A DNA stretch of 64,000 nt from Auxenochlorella pyrenoidosa (GCA_001430745.1 KQ482057.1:611224-675223), one strand, 5' to 3'. Counted from the first letter of the stretch, positions 21,229 through 33,122 are shown. The notes: a model not told the origin generated them from the sequence alone. Numbers and translations: made by a program.

Positions 21229-24171
21229 ATGGCTGCAAGCGTGCCTCTTGGTCTCCCCCTGGGAGCGTGCGCTTCCTTGCCAAGGCGGGCCTGCATGCAT
21301 CCGAGGTTGCTCGCTAGAACCAGGCGGCCCTCTAGTATCACTGGGCAGCAACAACGAGCAGGCGGAGGCTGGCTGGAGCAGGCGCCGCAAACGGCGGCGT
21401 CCCGCCAGCGGGCAACGCCACCTGCGAGCCAGGAGCCAGAGCCCCCAGGCGCAGAAGCGCCACTGCCGCCCTCAGAGGGCCCCTGCCTGCAGGTGCATGT
21501 ACTGCAGTGTGCTCAACCAGCCAAATCGGAGTTGGAACAGAAGCAGCACCATTCTCTAGCCTTACCGCCAAACAGCTCGCTTCTACGCTCCTGCCTGCAC
21601 CGTGATCTGCCATTCGCCCTGGCCTGAGCCCTGCCCTTGCCGGATGCGTGTAGGTGTGCATGGAAGACCTGTTCAGCAAATTCTTGCTGGCAGCAGGCCC
21701 ATCAGACGGGTGAGCTGGGCACTTGGTACTGTGGTCAGGGATGAACCATCCGGAAGCAGCAGCACCGGTACCGTCCAGCTGATGTGCGGCCGGGCGCTTC
21801 TCCTGGCGGAATGCAGGGAGGGCTACGGCCTGACAGCACAGCAGGCAGACAAGCTGCTTCATGGCCTCTGGAGGGCGATCCCCGCCGGGGCAACCAATGC
21901 ACAGTGAGCTGAGCCTGCTCTGCAAGCTGTTTCCCTGTAGTTCACTCTTACTTCGCTGCTGCTGTGCATCGCTCTCTCACACAGGCACCATCTCCCCCAG
22001 AACAGCTGTCAGCTATGATACCCTCGTTCCTTCCTTGTGCAGAGAGCTGCCACCCTTCTTCCTGGGGGGCATCACCCTCGCGCCCGACAGCCCCGCTGCC
22101 CCCGCGGCCAGTGGCGAGCCGCTCAGGCATGTGATTGTGGACGGGCAGGAGCGCATCTTTGCGCTCTTGCTGCTGCTGGCCGCCGCGCGCGAGCACCTCG
22201 CGACTGACCTGCACCTGCTGGGCGCGCTCTCTGGCAGCAGCATTCTCCCACGCGACCTGATGCAGCAGGCAGGCGCGCTGCTGTCGCCGGTGAGGAGCCG
22301 GAGTTGACAAAGCTGGGGAGGTACTTGGAGCTTTGTTTTGAGCGGCACGTAGGATGCCAAATTTGGGTGGCTTGCGGCCCTCGTGCGACAGCTCCATACC
22401 TACACAGAGGGGCCTTATGTAGCAGGCCCTGGCCAAACCACACTCCCTGTCCTCGCTTCTTTGCTTGCATCAAGTCCCTCCTTCCATGGACTCCTTCTTT
22501 GACTTTCCTTGGAAATCTGTCCCTTGTGCAGGAGGAGGGCTGGCCGCTGGTGCGGCTGGCCAGCGAGGAGGACACCTGCTTCCTGCAGAGTTACCTGCAT
22601 GACCCTGCTCGCAAGCCTGGCATTGCCGAGCTGTCAGTGGCGGCACGCAGCCGGCTGTGGGCTTGCCTCAAGGTGCCCTGGTTTGCACAAGGGCTGGGCA
22701 GGGGGGGGGGGGGGCGTGGAGGGGCGGCCAGCCCCATGGAAGGAGGTTTGGAAGGCCAATGCCTCACCTGCCCAGTCGGTATGCACAGCGTCCTGCCTAT
22801 CCTGCGCTTCAAACAGCATGGCCTCTGCGCCGCTTGCCCCTGCAGCTCTTCCGCTGGCGACTGGAGGATTCGGACATCCTCCGCCTGACCTTGCTGGTGC
22901 ACTTCATTCTGACGCGCGTGATTGCCAGCATCACCATCCTGCCTGGCGTGCTTGACACCTCGCAGCCGACCGAGACCGAGCCTGAGGTGCGTTGATGCAC
23001 AGCTTGAGGGCTCGGACACACAGCTTGTGGGATTGTCATGACCTCAAGCACAAACGGTTTGCTCTTGGCAGCGCAGGCTGGCAACGACAGGGAAGCATCC
23101 AAGCATCCAGCAGCGCCTGCCTGCCCGCTCAAATCGCGCCTGCAGGTGCCATGCCTACAGAGGGAAGAGGACGAGCCCGAGGCAATGCAGCAGCACACAC
23201 CATGGCCCAAGTTCTGGACGGAGCTAGAGGCACTGGTGCAGCGAAATCCAGAGCCAGAGCCTCAGCCAGAGCCTCAGCCGGTGCAGGCACAGGAGCGGCC
23301 TGCTGCAGCCCCGCAGCCCCTGGGTGGCCACTTGTGCCTGGACCACCTTCCAGGGGGCTCAGAGGTGCTGGCTGCCTCAGCCGACATTCACATCACTGTG
23401 GAGGGCTGCATGCTGCCGCTGCACAGCGCGGTGCTGGCTGCCGGCTGCCACACCCTGTGCCAGGTTCTTTGCAGTGCTGGTGCAGGCAAGGCTGCTGGCA
23501 GCAGTGCCTCTGGGCAGGACGCAGTGCAGCAGGCATTCCAGGGGCAGCCCCTGGTGGTTGTGCAGCTCTTTTTGAAGCTGCTCTACACTGGCGGCACCGC
23601 TTCCGAGAGCGTGGCTGAGTCCACATCTTTCCAGCGGGTGGTGCCGCTGGCTCATGCGCTGGATGCCCCCTTCGTGCTCCAGGCAAGGCAGGGACATGGG
23701 CCTCTTCCACTCTGTGCAAGCTTTTGCTGCTCATGCTGCATACACGACGTCTGCGTTGCTGGAGTCGCAATGCTTCTATATGCTTCCAGATGCCAGCGAG
23801 CAGTGCAGCCCTCACCTCCTGTTCCGCTTGCTCCCCTGCAGGCCTGTGAGGCGCGCCTGTTGCAGCTGCTACCCTGCGAAAAGTACCGCTGGGCCGAGTG
23901 GCTTGTGCTAGCCGATTGCTGTGGCCTGCGCCAGCTGAAGCCAGTGGCGGCAGAGCAGGCGCTCGCAGACCTGCTGTCTCTGCCAGACAGCGCAGAGCGC
24001 GGTGCGATGCTGCGCAGGATGCGCGGGCTCAGCGCTGCCACGTACCAGGAACTCTTTGAGGCAATTGTGGAGGGTTTGGCACAGGCCGGTCCAGGCAAGG
24101 AGAAGAGTGTTCAGTGGCAACTCGCCATGCAGCGGGTGCTAGGGACGGGCGGCGCTGATCTCAGCACCTGA
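21229..24171 (+). CDS. DUF262-BTB-BACK fusion protein, copy D
   Basis: Eight exons (21229-21492, 21654-21709, 21817-21903, 22043-22289, 22532-22672, 22846-22986, 23146-23682, 23842-24171) give 600 residues. DUF262 part: VCMEDLFSKFLLAAGP, LTAQQADKLLHGLW, ELPPFFLGGITLAPDSP, HVIVDGQERIFALLLLLAAA (motif 22140-22154), LVRLASEEDTCFLQSYL and FILTRVIASITILPG. An acidic Pro-rich linker (PEPEPQPEPQPVQAQ) precedes CLDHLPGGSEVLA and the BTB strand ADIHITVEGCMLPLHSAVL. A full-length BACK-like region follows (LVLADCCGLRQLKPVAAEQA, MRGLSAATYQELFEAI). The last intron starts with GC (23683). Start uncertain: ATG 21229 gives MAASVPLGLPLGAC, like copy A; ATG 21061 in the same frame would add 56 residues. The acceptor of exon 7 is also a choice among nearby AGs. 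Confidence 0.75.
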
Positions 24172-24869
24172 TTCCCCTCTCCAGAGCTGTCCTGCTGCAA
24201 GCAGCTCTTTGCACCGCAGTGCCTTGCTCACACCCCTTCACACATACATTTTTCATTCTCTGCTGCACACTTGCTTTCGTGCCGTCCTTCATCGTGCCTC
24301 CTTCAAGCGCTTCTTCTTCGTGGCTGTCTCGTCTAACCAACCTTCTCTCAGCCAGGCTGTCTGCCTGCTCTGCCTCTCACTCTCCGGTGCTCTTGGCTCA
24401 ACATGCCGGCTGGGAGCCACAGATTTCTTCAGAATCAATCCATTGAGCCGTTCTCCATGTTTCCTCCAAGTTATCAAGCCATTCTCCACCCCATCGTATC
24501 AGTTGTCCAATGAATCCGTTGTCCTGCTCAGGCATTGGCAGTTGCCTTCCCGCCGTCCTCACCTATCCTGAGCTTACATTGTTTCTGCTGCATTGCATAG
24601 ATAATTTCCTCTCTATGGCCAAAGCAAATACTGGACGCACGCTTCCACAACTCATGTTCCCCTGATGCCCTTCCTGCTGTGCCGCCGCTCGGCGGAGACC
24701 CGCGCTCCTGACCCTCTCTGTTTATTCATATTTCCTCTCCAGCCTTCTTGCCAAGATAACCCTGTGGCAGTGGGCTTGAGTCCAGCACGCGGCAGCTTTG
24801 GGCAAAAAGCAGCTTTCAGCAGGTCGCGCCTCTCCAGACTGCGCTTGATTCGGGAGCTCCGCGATCGCA
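24172..24869. other. Intergenic, pyrimidine-rich
   Basis: Bases 24220-24600 are notably rich in C and T on this strand. There is no sign of the beta-propeller part of NUP133 and no other gene. Confidence 0.5.
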
Positions 24870-27800
24870 ATGGAGGTCGCAAGCCTGCAGCAGGCGCTGC
24901 AGGCTGCCATCAGCGGCGAGCTGCCAGCCTCCAGACTTCAGCACCAGCTCGACGAGTGAGTGGAGTGCAGGGATGCGTTTGGCAGCGGTCCTAAGGGGGG
25001 TCCTTAGGGTGATGCGCGCACCGGGGTCCTTAGGGTGATGCGCAACGCAAACACTGTCGCCCAGATGGGGCAGGAGCGGTGCCGGGCAGCGGTGACTGGT
25101 CCAAGAGCATTGTGTCACCATTTTCTTCCCCCATGATCCTCAAGATGTGTTGTTATATGCATGGTTGTTGAACTCTACCCCTGTGCACCGTGCAGCCTGG
25201 GCGCGTTCCGCGGTACGGGCCGTGCCAACGGCATCGCCCGCTGCTCGGCCATGCTCTGCGAGGCGCTGCCCAAGATTGGCTCCCCCTCTGTGGGCGAGCA
25301 GCTACACGAGAAGCTGGCCACCCACCAGCTTTTGCTGCAGTGCCTGGGCGACGCTGGCGCGCTGGCACACCTGCATCCAACCTGCCTCCGGCTGCTGTTT
25401 GAGGATGGCCAGCGCCTGGCTGCAGCCATCGAGCTGCGGCAGCTGCTGTCCAAGCAGACGCCCGATGCGGCAGCAAGCGGTCCGATACATGACGCGGCGG
25501 TGGCAGCAGGGCGTGCCGCAGCAGCAGCCGTCGCGGGGGCTGGCGACCGCTCGGCCCTGGACCTCTTCTTCGCCTGCCCCCTGACCACCGTGCCCCAGTT
25601 CCTGCGGCAGGTGGCTGCTGCAGCTGCCGGGCTGGGCACACAGCCAGGGCGGGCAGCAGCAGACGAGGACGTGGTGGCGCAGCTCAGCAAGGCAGTCCAG
25701 GCGAGCCACGAGGGGTGTAGAGGCTGTGGGCGTGGCAGAGAGTCGACGCGCGGTGCAACGGTTTCAACAGCATGCACCGATTCAAGACGGGCTCGCCTTC
25801 TGCAAGCTGCGGGCAGCAGCACGATGCGGGATGCCCGTTGCATGTATATATCAGCGCGAGCGCTCACCTCAAAGCCTCGCGTTCCGCTCCTGCCGCCGCT
25901 CCTGCAGGCAGCTCTGGGCGGCGCCATGCAGCAGCGCGCACAGCAGCAGCAGTGGTTTGGCCCAGCGCTGAATGCAGCAATCGGCGGGCTGAGCGATCCT
26001 GAATGGACGGCCGGGGAGGATGCGCGTGGCGCGCTGGAGGCGCTGGCCGATGCTGCCTGCAGGTATGATGCCGCATCTGCCCGTGGTCCCTTATTGTGCT
26101 GCTGCACTTCGCACGCCATCAAGCCTTCCCTTCTGGACGGCCTGGTCCTGCGCCGAAAGTCTGCTGGGTGAATGTTGCTGTTGTATGCCATAGATCACTG
26201 CTCCATCAGGCCTGCCCTGACCTCGCCTTGTGTCCATGCAGGCTGTTCCCGCTGCTGGGCCGGGAGGCAAGCCCCCATGTGCAGCAAGAGGATGCGCTGC
26301 TGGCGCTCGAGCTCACAGACCGTCTGCTCAATGCCTGGGCTGCTGCGGTGGCGGCTGCAGCGCCCGGCCAGCAGCGGCGGCAGCTGCACAAGGCATACAG
26401 TGCAGCAAAGGGCCGGCTGCTTGCGGCCCTGCTGGAGCAAGCACAGGCGCTGGGGCTGGGACAGCCAGGTGGGGCGGGTTCTGTGCTTGGTGCAGAGTGC
26501 CGCCAGCGCCTGCCAGTGCTGCGCATCGCTTTTTCTCTGTCTGTTTGTCTGCCTGCTGATGCACCGCCTCGGGTTGCCGCTCCTGTGCCTGCAGAGGGTG
26601 AGGCGCAGCTACGGCGGGTGGAGGGCCTTGCGGAGGCGCACGCTGCGTATGCCCAGCTGCTGGACATCTCGCGCCTGACGGGCGACACGTGAGCGCTGCA
26701 CTCTCTCCCCTGCTTGCTGTGCTGGTGCAGTGCGCCCTGGCAAGAATCAAGGCATGCAACCACGACAGCCTCCAACCTGCCAGGGCTGCATGTGGTCGCC
26801 CCTCGCGTCTGGCGAGTGGCGCATGAGCCCCCTGCTGTGCCGATTTCCAAACCTGCTTCTCCTTTGTGCAACTCCTTCTTTGTGCAGGGAGCAGCTGTAC
26901 CGTCAGATGGAGCAGCTGGTGGGCGACGGCCTGGACCCGCCCTTTGCCACCTTCATCTTCTCCAGGTGTGCAGTACAGGGGGGGCAAGTACAGGCGGTAT
27001 GGTTTGTCCGCTGGTTGAGCACAGGCAGGTGTTTGCAGCAGCACGGTAGCAGGCGCAGCGTTGCAGTGCGCGGTGGCGGCTGCCTGCGCCGACAGCTGGC
27101 TGGCCGATGCACGCCGGCCAGCGCTTGGCGCAACCGCCACCCCGCTTGCTGCGCAGGCTGCTGGGGGAGGGGCGCCGCGCCGAGCTGCTGGACCTGCCCT
27201 CCCAGGTGCGCCCCCTGGCTTGGCCTGCCGCCTTCTTTGCCTGGCCCGTGAGCATGGCCCACAGCTTCAATGCCTTGCCTAGCTGGTGGCCTATTTGAAC
27301 TCCGCCTGCTTGGGAGCTCCCAAGCTGGCCACGTGGCACGCATGCACGGCTGCCTCGTATGCATCTCCTGCCACCACCCGCCTCCTTCACCCAGCGTGTC
27401 CACTGATGTTGGAACCTCCCTGCTTGCCACCGCCGCAGTTCGACGCCCAGCTGCAGCAGTGGCTGAGCGACGAGTCAGGTGCCGACGGCCCTGCGCGCCT
27501 GCAGCTCAGGCGAGCGCCACACTGCTGCCACGCTGCCACTTTTGCTGTCTCTGCATCACAGGGAAAAATTTTGTTTTCCATTCAGATCAAGCACTGCAAT
27601 CAAAGTCTGTCGCTCCATGCTTATTGAGGCCTGCCTTGATCCTGAAATGCATGGCATGCCGAGAGCAGCCGCAGGCCTGCCGCTGCTTGAGGCCCTCCCG
27701 GCGCCCCTTCCTGCAGGTGGCTGCACGAGCTGCGCACCGCGTCCTACTCGGCGGCCTCTTCCAGCCTGGGCCGGCTGGTGCAGGCGCAACAGGAGGGCAT

Positions 27801-28048
27801 GCCAGAGGGAGAGGCTGAGCGACTGGTGGCACTGCAGGTGTGTTGGATCGTTTTTGTTGGACCATTTTTTGTGGATCCCTGTGTGTTGACACGGTGGCTT
27901 CTATACGTACCACAGATTCCATGCTGTCTACTTGCTCGCGCTGACACCTGGCGAGCTTGCCTGCTGCTGATATGCGGCTCCTGGCTTACTGCTGCAGAGG
28001 CTGTCTGCGCTGGTGGCAGCTGGTGGCGCTGAAGTTGGCACGGCTTAG
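24870..28048 (+). CDS. NUP133: Nucleoporin NUP133, C-terminal helical part
   Basis: NUP133 is the outer tip of the Y-shaped (NUP107-160) nuclear pore scaffold. The frame runs from MEVASLQQALQAAISGEL (exon 24870-24955) across many small exons to RLSALVAAGGAEVGTA. Family features in order are VGEQLHEKLATHQLLLQCLG and LFEDGQRLAAAIELRQLL (25290-25450), DLFFACPLTTVPQFLRQVA (about 25560), AHAAYAQLLDISRLTGDT (about 26640), EQLVGDGLDPPFATFIFSR (about 26910), WLHELRTASYSAASSSLG (about 27720) and EGEAERLVALQ. These match the alpha-solenoid half of plant and animal NUP133. The N-terminal beta-propeller half (about 500 residues in other species) is not found upstream. A possible GC-AG intron after LSKAVQ (about 25698) is uncertain because the frame stays open through it. 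Confidence 0.78.
24997..25043. repeat. Direct repeat GGGGTCCTTAGGGTGATGCGC in first intron of NUP133
   Basis: Two identical 21-mers at 24997-25017 and 25023-25043, within the intron that starts at 24956. Confidence 0.7.
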
Positions 28049-28513
28049 GTGCCGCTACAACACAAACTTATGCAGCTGCAGTGCTGGAGCTATGCCGCGG
28101 CATGTCACAAGGGTGATCAATTTGTTGTAATGCGAGGGCCATCCACAACGCCTCAGTACCGGTCTGCTGGAGCATGGAACTGTCGTCAGACGACCTCGTC
28201 TCACTGGGCAGCGGGGGGGGGCCCGGGGTGCCGCCTTGTGCAGGGGACAAGCTTGTGCTGAACAGAATAGAATGGCCAATGTGTGCGTGAGTCCCAATGC
28301 CAAGTGTACTTCCCTGCGGCATGCTTGCCTGTCCAGGCGCTGCTGTAGCCTCGCCGCGGCATGCCGCAGGCATTCAATTTCGGCCTGCCCGGGCGGTCGG
28401 CCTGAAGTTCTTTTCGGGCTCTAGATCTCCCGCAGCCCTGTCTTGAGCTCTATCTCCTGCCGAAGCGCGCCTGAGACGGAGCGTCGACCCTTTGGGCGCG
28501 TTGCAGCTGCCAA
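28049..28513. other. Intergenic
   Basis: Spacer between NUP133 and the KOBITO1-like gene on the same strand. Nothing recognised. Confidence 0.4.
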
Positions 28514-31500
28514 ATGCGGCCATCGCGGGGCCCCTCCAACGGCAAAATGGGGCCCGGCTCTCGCATGTTGCGGCCTAGCAACGGAGCGGTGGCCCTCTCC
28601 CTTGCGCTGTCGGCCTTCGCGCTGTTCTGCAGTCAAATCAGCTCCCGCTCGTCTGTAGAAAGCGTGGAGCTGGTCATGACGGGCGGAGCGTGAGTTTGGA
28701 AGGGGGGAGGCCAAGCTTGTTGCCAACCGCTGTTGCTCACTGCCGCCACCTGTGGCGGCTGCCGCCTGCCTACTGCCATACCAGCTGCCATCGCACCATG
28801 CCGGTTCTTCTGCCCTGGCTGTGCCCGCAGTGAGCGCGACCTTATGGCGATGCAGCAGCCCAAGCTGGAGGTCAGTGCAGAAAAGAAGGCGACGGCAGCC
28901 GCTACAGCGACGGTCAGCGCAACCGCCGTTGCAGGCGGCGGGGTCGCTGTCACAGCCCGGCGGCAGATACCGCAGGGCATGGGCGGCCAGGCGTGGGTGG
29001 GGCAGGAGCCACGGGCAGATGGGCCACGGATCGCCTTCATTGTGACTACCAGCGACTCGCTGCAGCAGATCCGCGTGTGGATCAACTACCACAGGTCGAT
29101 TGGAGTCGGCACCTTTTACATCTTTGCCGACGGCCAGGTGAGTGCTGGCGCCGGCAGACTTGCAAGTCATCAGTCAAGAGCTGGCGTCGGCAGCGTAACA
29201 CCACAGATGTTTCTACACTGCTGCTCAGACCTGCACGAAACTCGTTCAAGGGTTACTCCATACCTTGGCCGACCTGCATATTGCCTGCCCTGTCACCCCC
29301 GGTGCCGTGCTGCAGGCGGCACGCCCAGACAACGTCGCCGCCCTGCGTGCTACCCCTGGCGTCACCGTGGTGCTGCGTGACGCGGAGCTGCGCAAGCGCC
29401 ACGAGAACAGCAGGCGCGTAGTAGGAGAGGGAGGAGCGATGCAGCAGCCAGCTTGTGTGCCCTCCAGCCAATATGCGGGTGCAGGAAGTGACACTGGATG
29501 GACGTGTGCATTCATTTCTTTCTCATGCATTGCAATTTAGGCCTGCCTCCATGTCTTGCTGCAGGATCTGGAAGGAGTCGTGGCTCTCCGCCTTCTTCCA
29601 CAAGCCCTGCAACCACGAGCTGTTTGTGCTGCAAAGCCTCAATATGGAGGGTGGGTGCTGCAGGCACTGCTTGGGCTGCCCACCTGTGTTGCGTCCGTCT
29701 TCTTTCGACGTGGCCAAACCATGCTCTGCGCATCCATGGACGCATCAGGCTGAGCCCCTTGCTCAGGTCAGCTCTGCATGCTGCAGGCAATTCGCTGCGC
29801 AAGCAGAGCATGTGGGCACTCACTTGCAGCACCGCCTGTGCGCTGCAGTGGGCATTGAGATGGCGCAGCATGACGGAATAGACTGGCTGCTGCACGTCGA
29901 CACGGACGAGCTCATCTACCCCTCAGGCTCGCCAGCCTTCTCGCTCCAGGTGCACACAAGGGAGTTGGGCTACTGAATGCATCGGCCATGGTTTTTTCAG
30001 GTTTCCAGGTTTCCAGGCAGACCAGCGTGCTGCTTGGCCCTGGCTGGGTCTTGAGTCAGCAGCAGGTGCTCGGTGCAGCAGCGCAAGATGTAGACGACCG
30101 GCATTGCACCGCCGTCAAATGATCCCATAAAGCGTCCTTCCCTCCCGCCCGCCCGCCCGCGCTCTGGCATCCTGCAGGAGGTGCTGGGCTCAGTGCCGCA
30201 CGACGTTGACACCCTGGTGTTCCCTAACTACGAGAGCCTGCCGGAGCGTGAGGACGTGGCCGACCCCTTCCTGGAGGTGTCGCTCTTCAAGAAGAACTAC
30301 GCGCACGTGGTGTCGGGTGAGGCGGGGCCGCGTGTGCCTGGTAAGCACTGGGCGCGGGGGAGCGCATGCAGCCCCAAAAGGACACACGTGGGCTGGCGTG
30401 TGTGACGGGCCGTTGGATATTCTAACCCACGCATGCATTCAACTGTGGCTCTGCCTCTGCAGACCTGTACTTCAAGTCGTATGGCGCCGTGGCCCGCGGC
30501 AACCCCAACTACTTCATCACCTACGGCAACGGGAAGTCTGGTGAGCTGCGGGTGCTGGCAGCAGCAGCCACACGCTCACACCTTGCGCTCGCTGCTTAAA
30601 CTAGGACCAGAGAGAGCGCATGCGTGTTGTGCTGCCGGTTTTATCCTGGGCCTTATCGCGCTGCTGCATTCCTACCCCACGTGCGCAGCTGCGCGTGTGC
30701 AGCAGGGCATGCGGCCCAACGGAGCACACCGCTGGCACTCGTATGTGAAGACGCCCAAGTGAGGGGCCAACGGGTGGTGTCACAGCAGGCGCAAGTTGCA
30801 AGTTGTGTGCTGCAGCGCCAAGCTGCGTGCACTGGATTTGCTGCCCAACACCACCAAATCACACGGCCAGTTTGCCTAGTGCCAAGGTTGTGCGTTTCCC
30901 CTCAACCCAGCCTTAGTAGCAACAGCACTGTGTATGAAGCACACCTGGTCATCACCTGCAGGGAGTGGAGCAGCGACCAAGCAGCTGTCCTTCACTACAC
31001 CTACAACCGGTTCAGGTGCGCGCCAAGCGAAGCTTGTGGGGCACCTCTGAAGCAGATCTGTGTGCCCATGCCAAACACCTGGAGCATCCTGCGCAGGTGT
31101 GCCTGCCTTGCTGCCTGCCCACCCTGCTCTCCGCATCTTGTCGACCTTTGCCTGCCGCGCTCCCTTTGCGTGCAGCGACCTGAAGTCGCGCCGCGACCGC
31201 TGCGACTGCGCACCCACCGAGGAGGATGCCAAGCGCTGCTTCATCCTGCCTTTTGACAGGTGTGGCTGCTGCTGGCTTTATTGCGCACTGCTGCTCGTAA
31301 GCCCAGTTAACAGCCGTTCGATGTGCTGCCTGCATGCCTCCAGGAATCGTCTTGGCGCTTCGGCATTCTTGCTGAGAATGCTTTTGACTGAGGTCTCCCG
31401 CAGGATGGCCTTCCTGGAGGCCTCTCTGAAGAATGACAAGGAGCTCATGGAGTGGTTCAAGTGAGTGGCAGGCACCCAGCAAGAGGCTGCCTGTCAGGCC

Positions 31501-32557
31501 TGCACAGCCCCGCTGATGGATAAACTGTGTGCCCACCCAGAGCTGATGTTTCCCATGGCTGCTTCTTGTCATCTTCTCCATCCTGCAGGCAGCGCCTGGT
31601 GTGGGACGACCCCGCAGTTGTGAATGACCTTCTCAAGAAGGGCCTGTTCATGCGCATCTACGAGCCCCAGGTGCGCACTGCTCGGCTTGTGCGCTCCTGG
31701 AATGCATGTCGCACATGCCTCACGCCGCGCGCCCTCTGGGTGCAGGCAGGCAACCTGGCGTGCATGTTTTGCAATTTTGGTTGAGGTTGTGATCCCTTGA
31801 ATATCTTTCTGTGCAGCTGATGATCCGCGGCTTCTTGGAGGCCGACAAGGCGGCAGCAGAGGCAGAGGCTCGCAGCAAGAAGGCTGTGGAGGATGCAGCT
31901 GCCGCTGCTAGGGCTGCTGCTTTGCAAGAGGCAGCAGCGGCAGCCAATGCCACTGCTCAGGCGGCAGCCGCTGCTCAGGCACAAGCAGCCCAGCAGGCAG
32001 CGGCGCAGGCGGCGCAGGCGCAGGCGGCCCAGCAGCAGGTGGCCCAGCAGCAGCAGGCAGCTCAAGTCGGCCAGGCGCAAGCCGCCCAGGAGCAGCAAGC
32101 AGCGGCAGACCAGGCTGCCATCGCTGCTGCTACCCAGGCACAGGCTGCACAACAGCAGCAGGTGGCTGCTACAGCTGCTGCTGCCCAGCAGCAGCAGGCT
32201 GATGCTGCCCAGCAGGCTGCCCAGGCCCAGCAGGCTGCCGCCCAGCAGCAGGCGGCTGCGGTTCTGCAACAGCAGCAGGCAGCGGGCCAGGCTGATGCTG
32301 CCGCTCAGCAGCAGGCAGCAGACCAGCAGCAGCAGGCAGCAGCCGCCCAGCAGCAGCAGCAAGCACTGGCTGCTGCTGCTCAGGCGCAGGCAGCTCAGGC
32401 ACAGGCAGCTGTCCAGGCCCAGGTCGCTGCCCAGGCGCAGGCAGCTGGCACGGCAGCAGGCACAGCCGATTCTGGCGCAGCTGGCACGCAGGCTGCGGTG
32501 CAGGCGGCTGGGTCTGGGGGTGCTGAGAGTGGGGCCGCCGCCCTGGCCCAGCAGTAA
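28514..32557 (+). CDS. KOB1: KOBITO1-like glycosyltransferase with Ala/Gln-rich C-terminal tail
   Basis: Arabidopsis KOBITO1 (ELD1, ABI8) is a type II membrane glycosyltransferase-like protein needed for cellulose deposition and cell elongation. Exon 1 (from ATG 28514) encodes a basic N-terminus and one hydrophobic helix ([19 protein letters not shown]), a Golgi-type signal anchor. Conserved blocks follow in order: [67 protein letters not shown] (the DxD metal site, about 29880), [69 protein letters not shown] and [18 protein letters not shown]. The match to land-plant KOB1 is strong along the whole catalytic part. The last exon (from about 31817) adds some 235 residues of Ala/Gln repeats absent from the plant proteins. 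An intron after HENSR appears to start with GC. Confidence 0.9.
31861..32550 (+). repeat. Ala/Gln-coding low-complexity tract
   Basis: Imperfect GCN/CAG-type repeats coding AAQQQ- and AQAA-like units in the last exon of the KOBITO1-like gene, in frame to the TAA at 32555-32557. The start ([20 protein letters not shown]) looks helical and charged; the rest is nearly only Ala and Gln. Confidence 0.9.
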
Positions 32558-33122
32558 CTGGTTGGCCGCTCTTTTACAGTAGAAGCTTACGACCGCACTC
32601 TGTTGCTGCCGGTTGTACCTGCCGTCCTGTGCTCTTCCTTCGCTGAGCAGTTGTGTTCAAACTACAAACTTCGTCCAATAATCACGTGGGCCTACAGGCT
32701 CTCGAGGAACGCAGATTCAAAGGCTACTGGCTAGCCGATCAGTGGAGGACAGCAAAACGAGAGAGCAAACCTGGTGCTACGGCCTGCGCTGAGGGGGGGC
32801 GCGGCAGCAGTGCTGGCTGCCATGCATAAGCGCGATCCATTTGGCGAGCGATTGTTGTCCTGCATGCCTCTGATCGGTCACTTGGATTGACAAAGAAGTT
32901 GCTAGCCAGGCTTTTCAGCGTCACAAGCAAGACCATCGCTCACATCCTTGGCACAGTGCTGTAAGCTTGCCGAGGCTAGCGCCAGCAAACATGAGGCTTG
33001 TTCTCGCATCTACATCCACACCGCTGCAGCTCGCGAGGGCCAGTCGCAGGTAAGCCGCAAGGCAACTTTTCTCCACCGAGCTTGTCTGCGCCCCGCGCAC
33101 GAATTGGGTTCCTGCAAACAAA
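32558..33122. other. Intergenic
   Basis: Spacer between the KOBITO1-like and GatA genes. No domain-bearing exon seen. Confidence 0.4.

Noticed and set aside
11544..24171. A bacterial restriction system acquired recently
   Set aside because: The genes have eight phased introns each and a fused eukaryotic BTB domain, with base composition like their neighbours. If DUF262 came by transfer it was long ago.
31893..32582. Long second open frame over the Ala/Gln tract
   Set aside because: It is only the out-of-frame reading of the GCN/CAG repeats; the frame that continues the KOBITO1-like protein is the real one.
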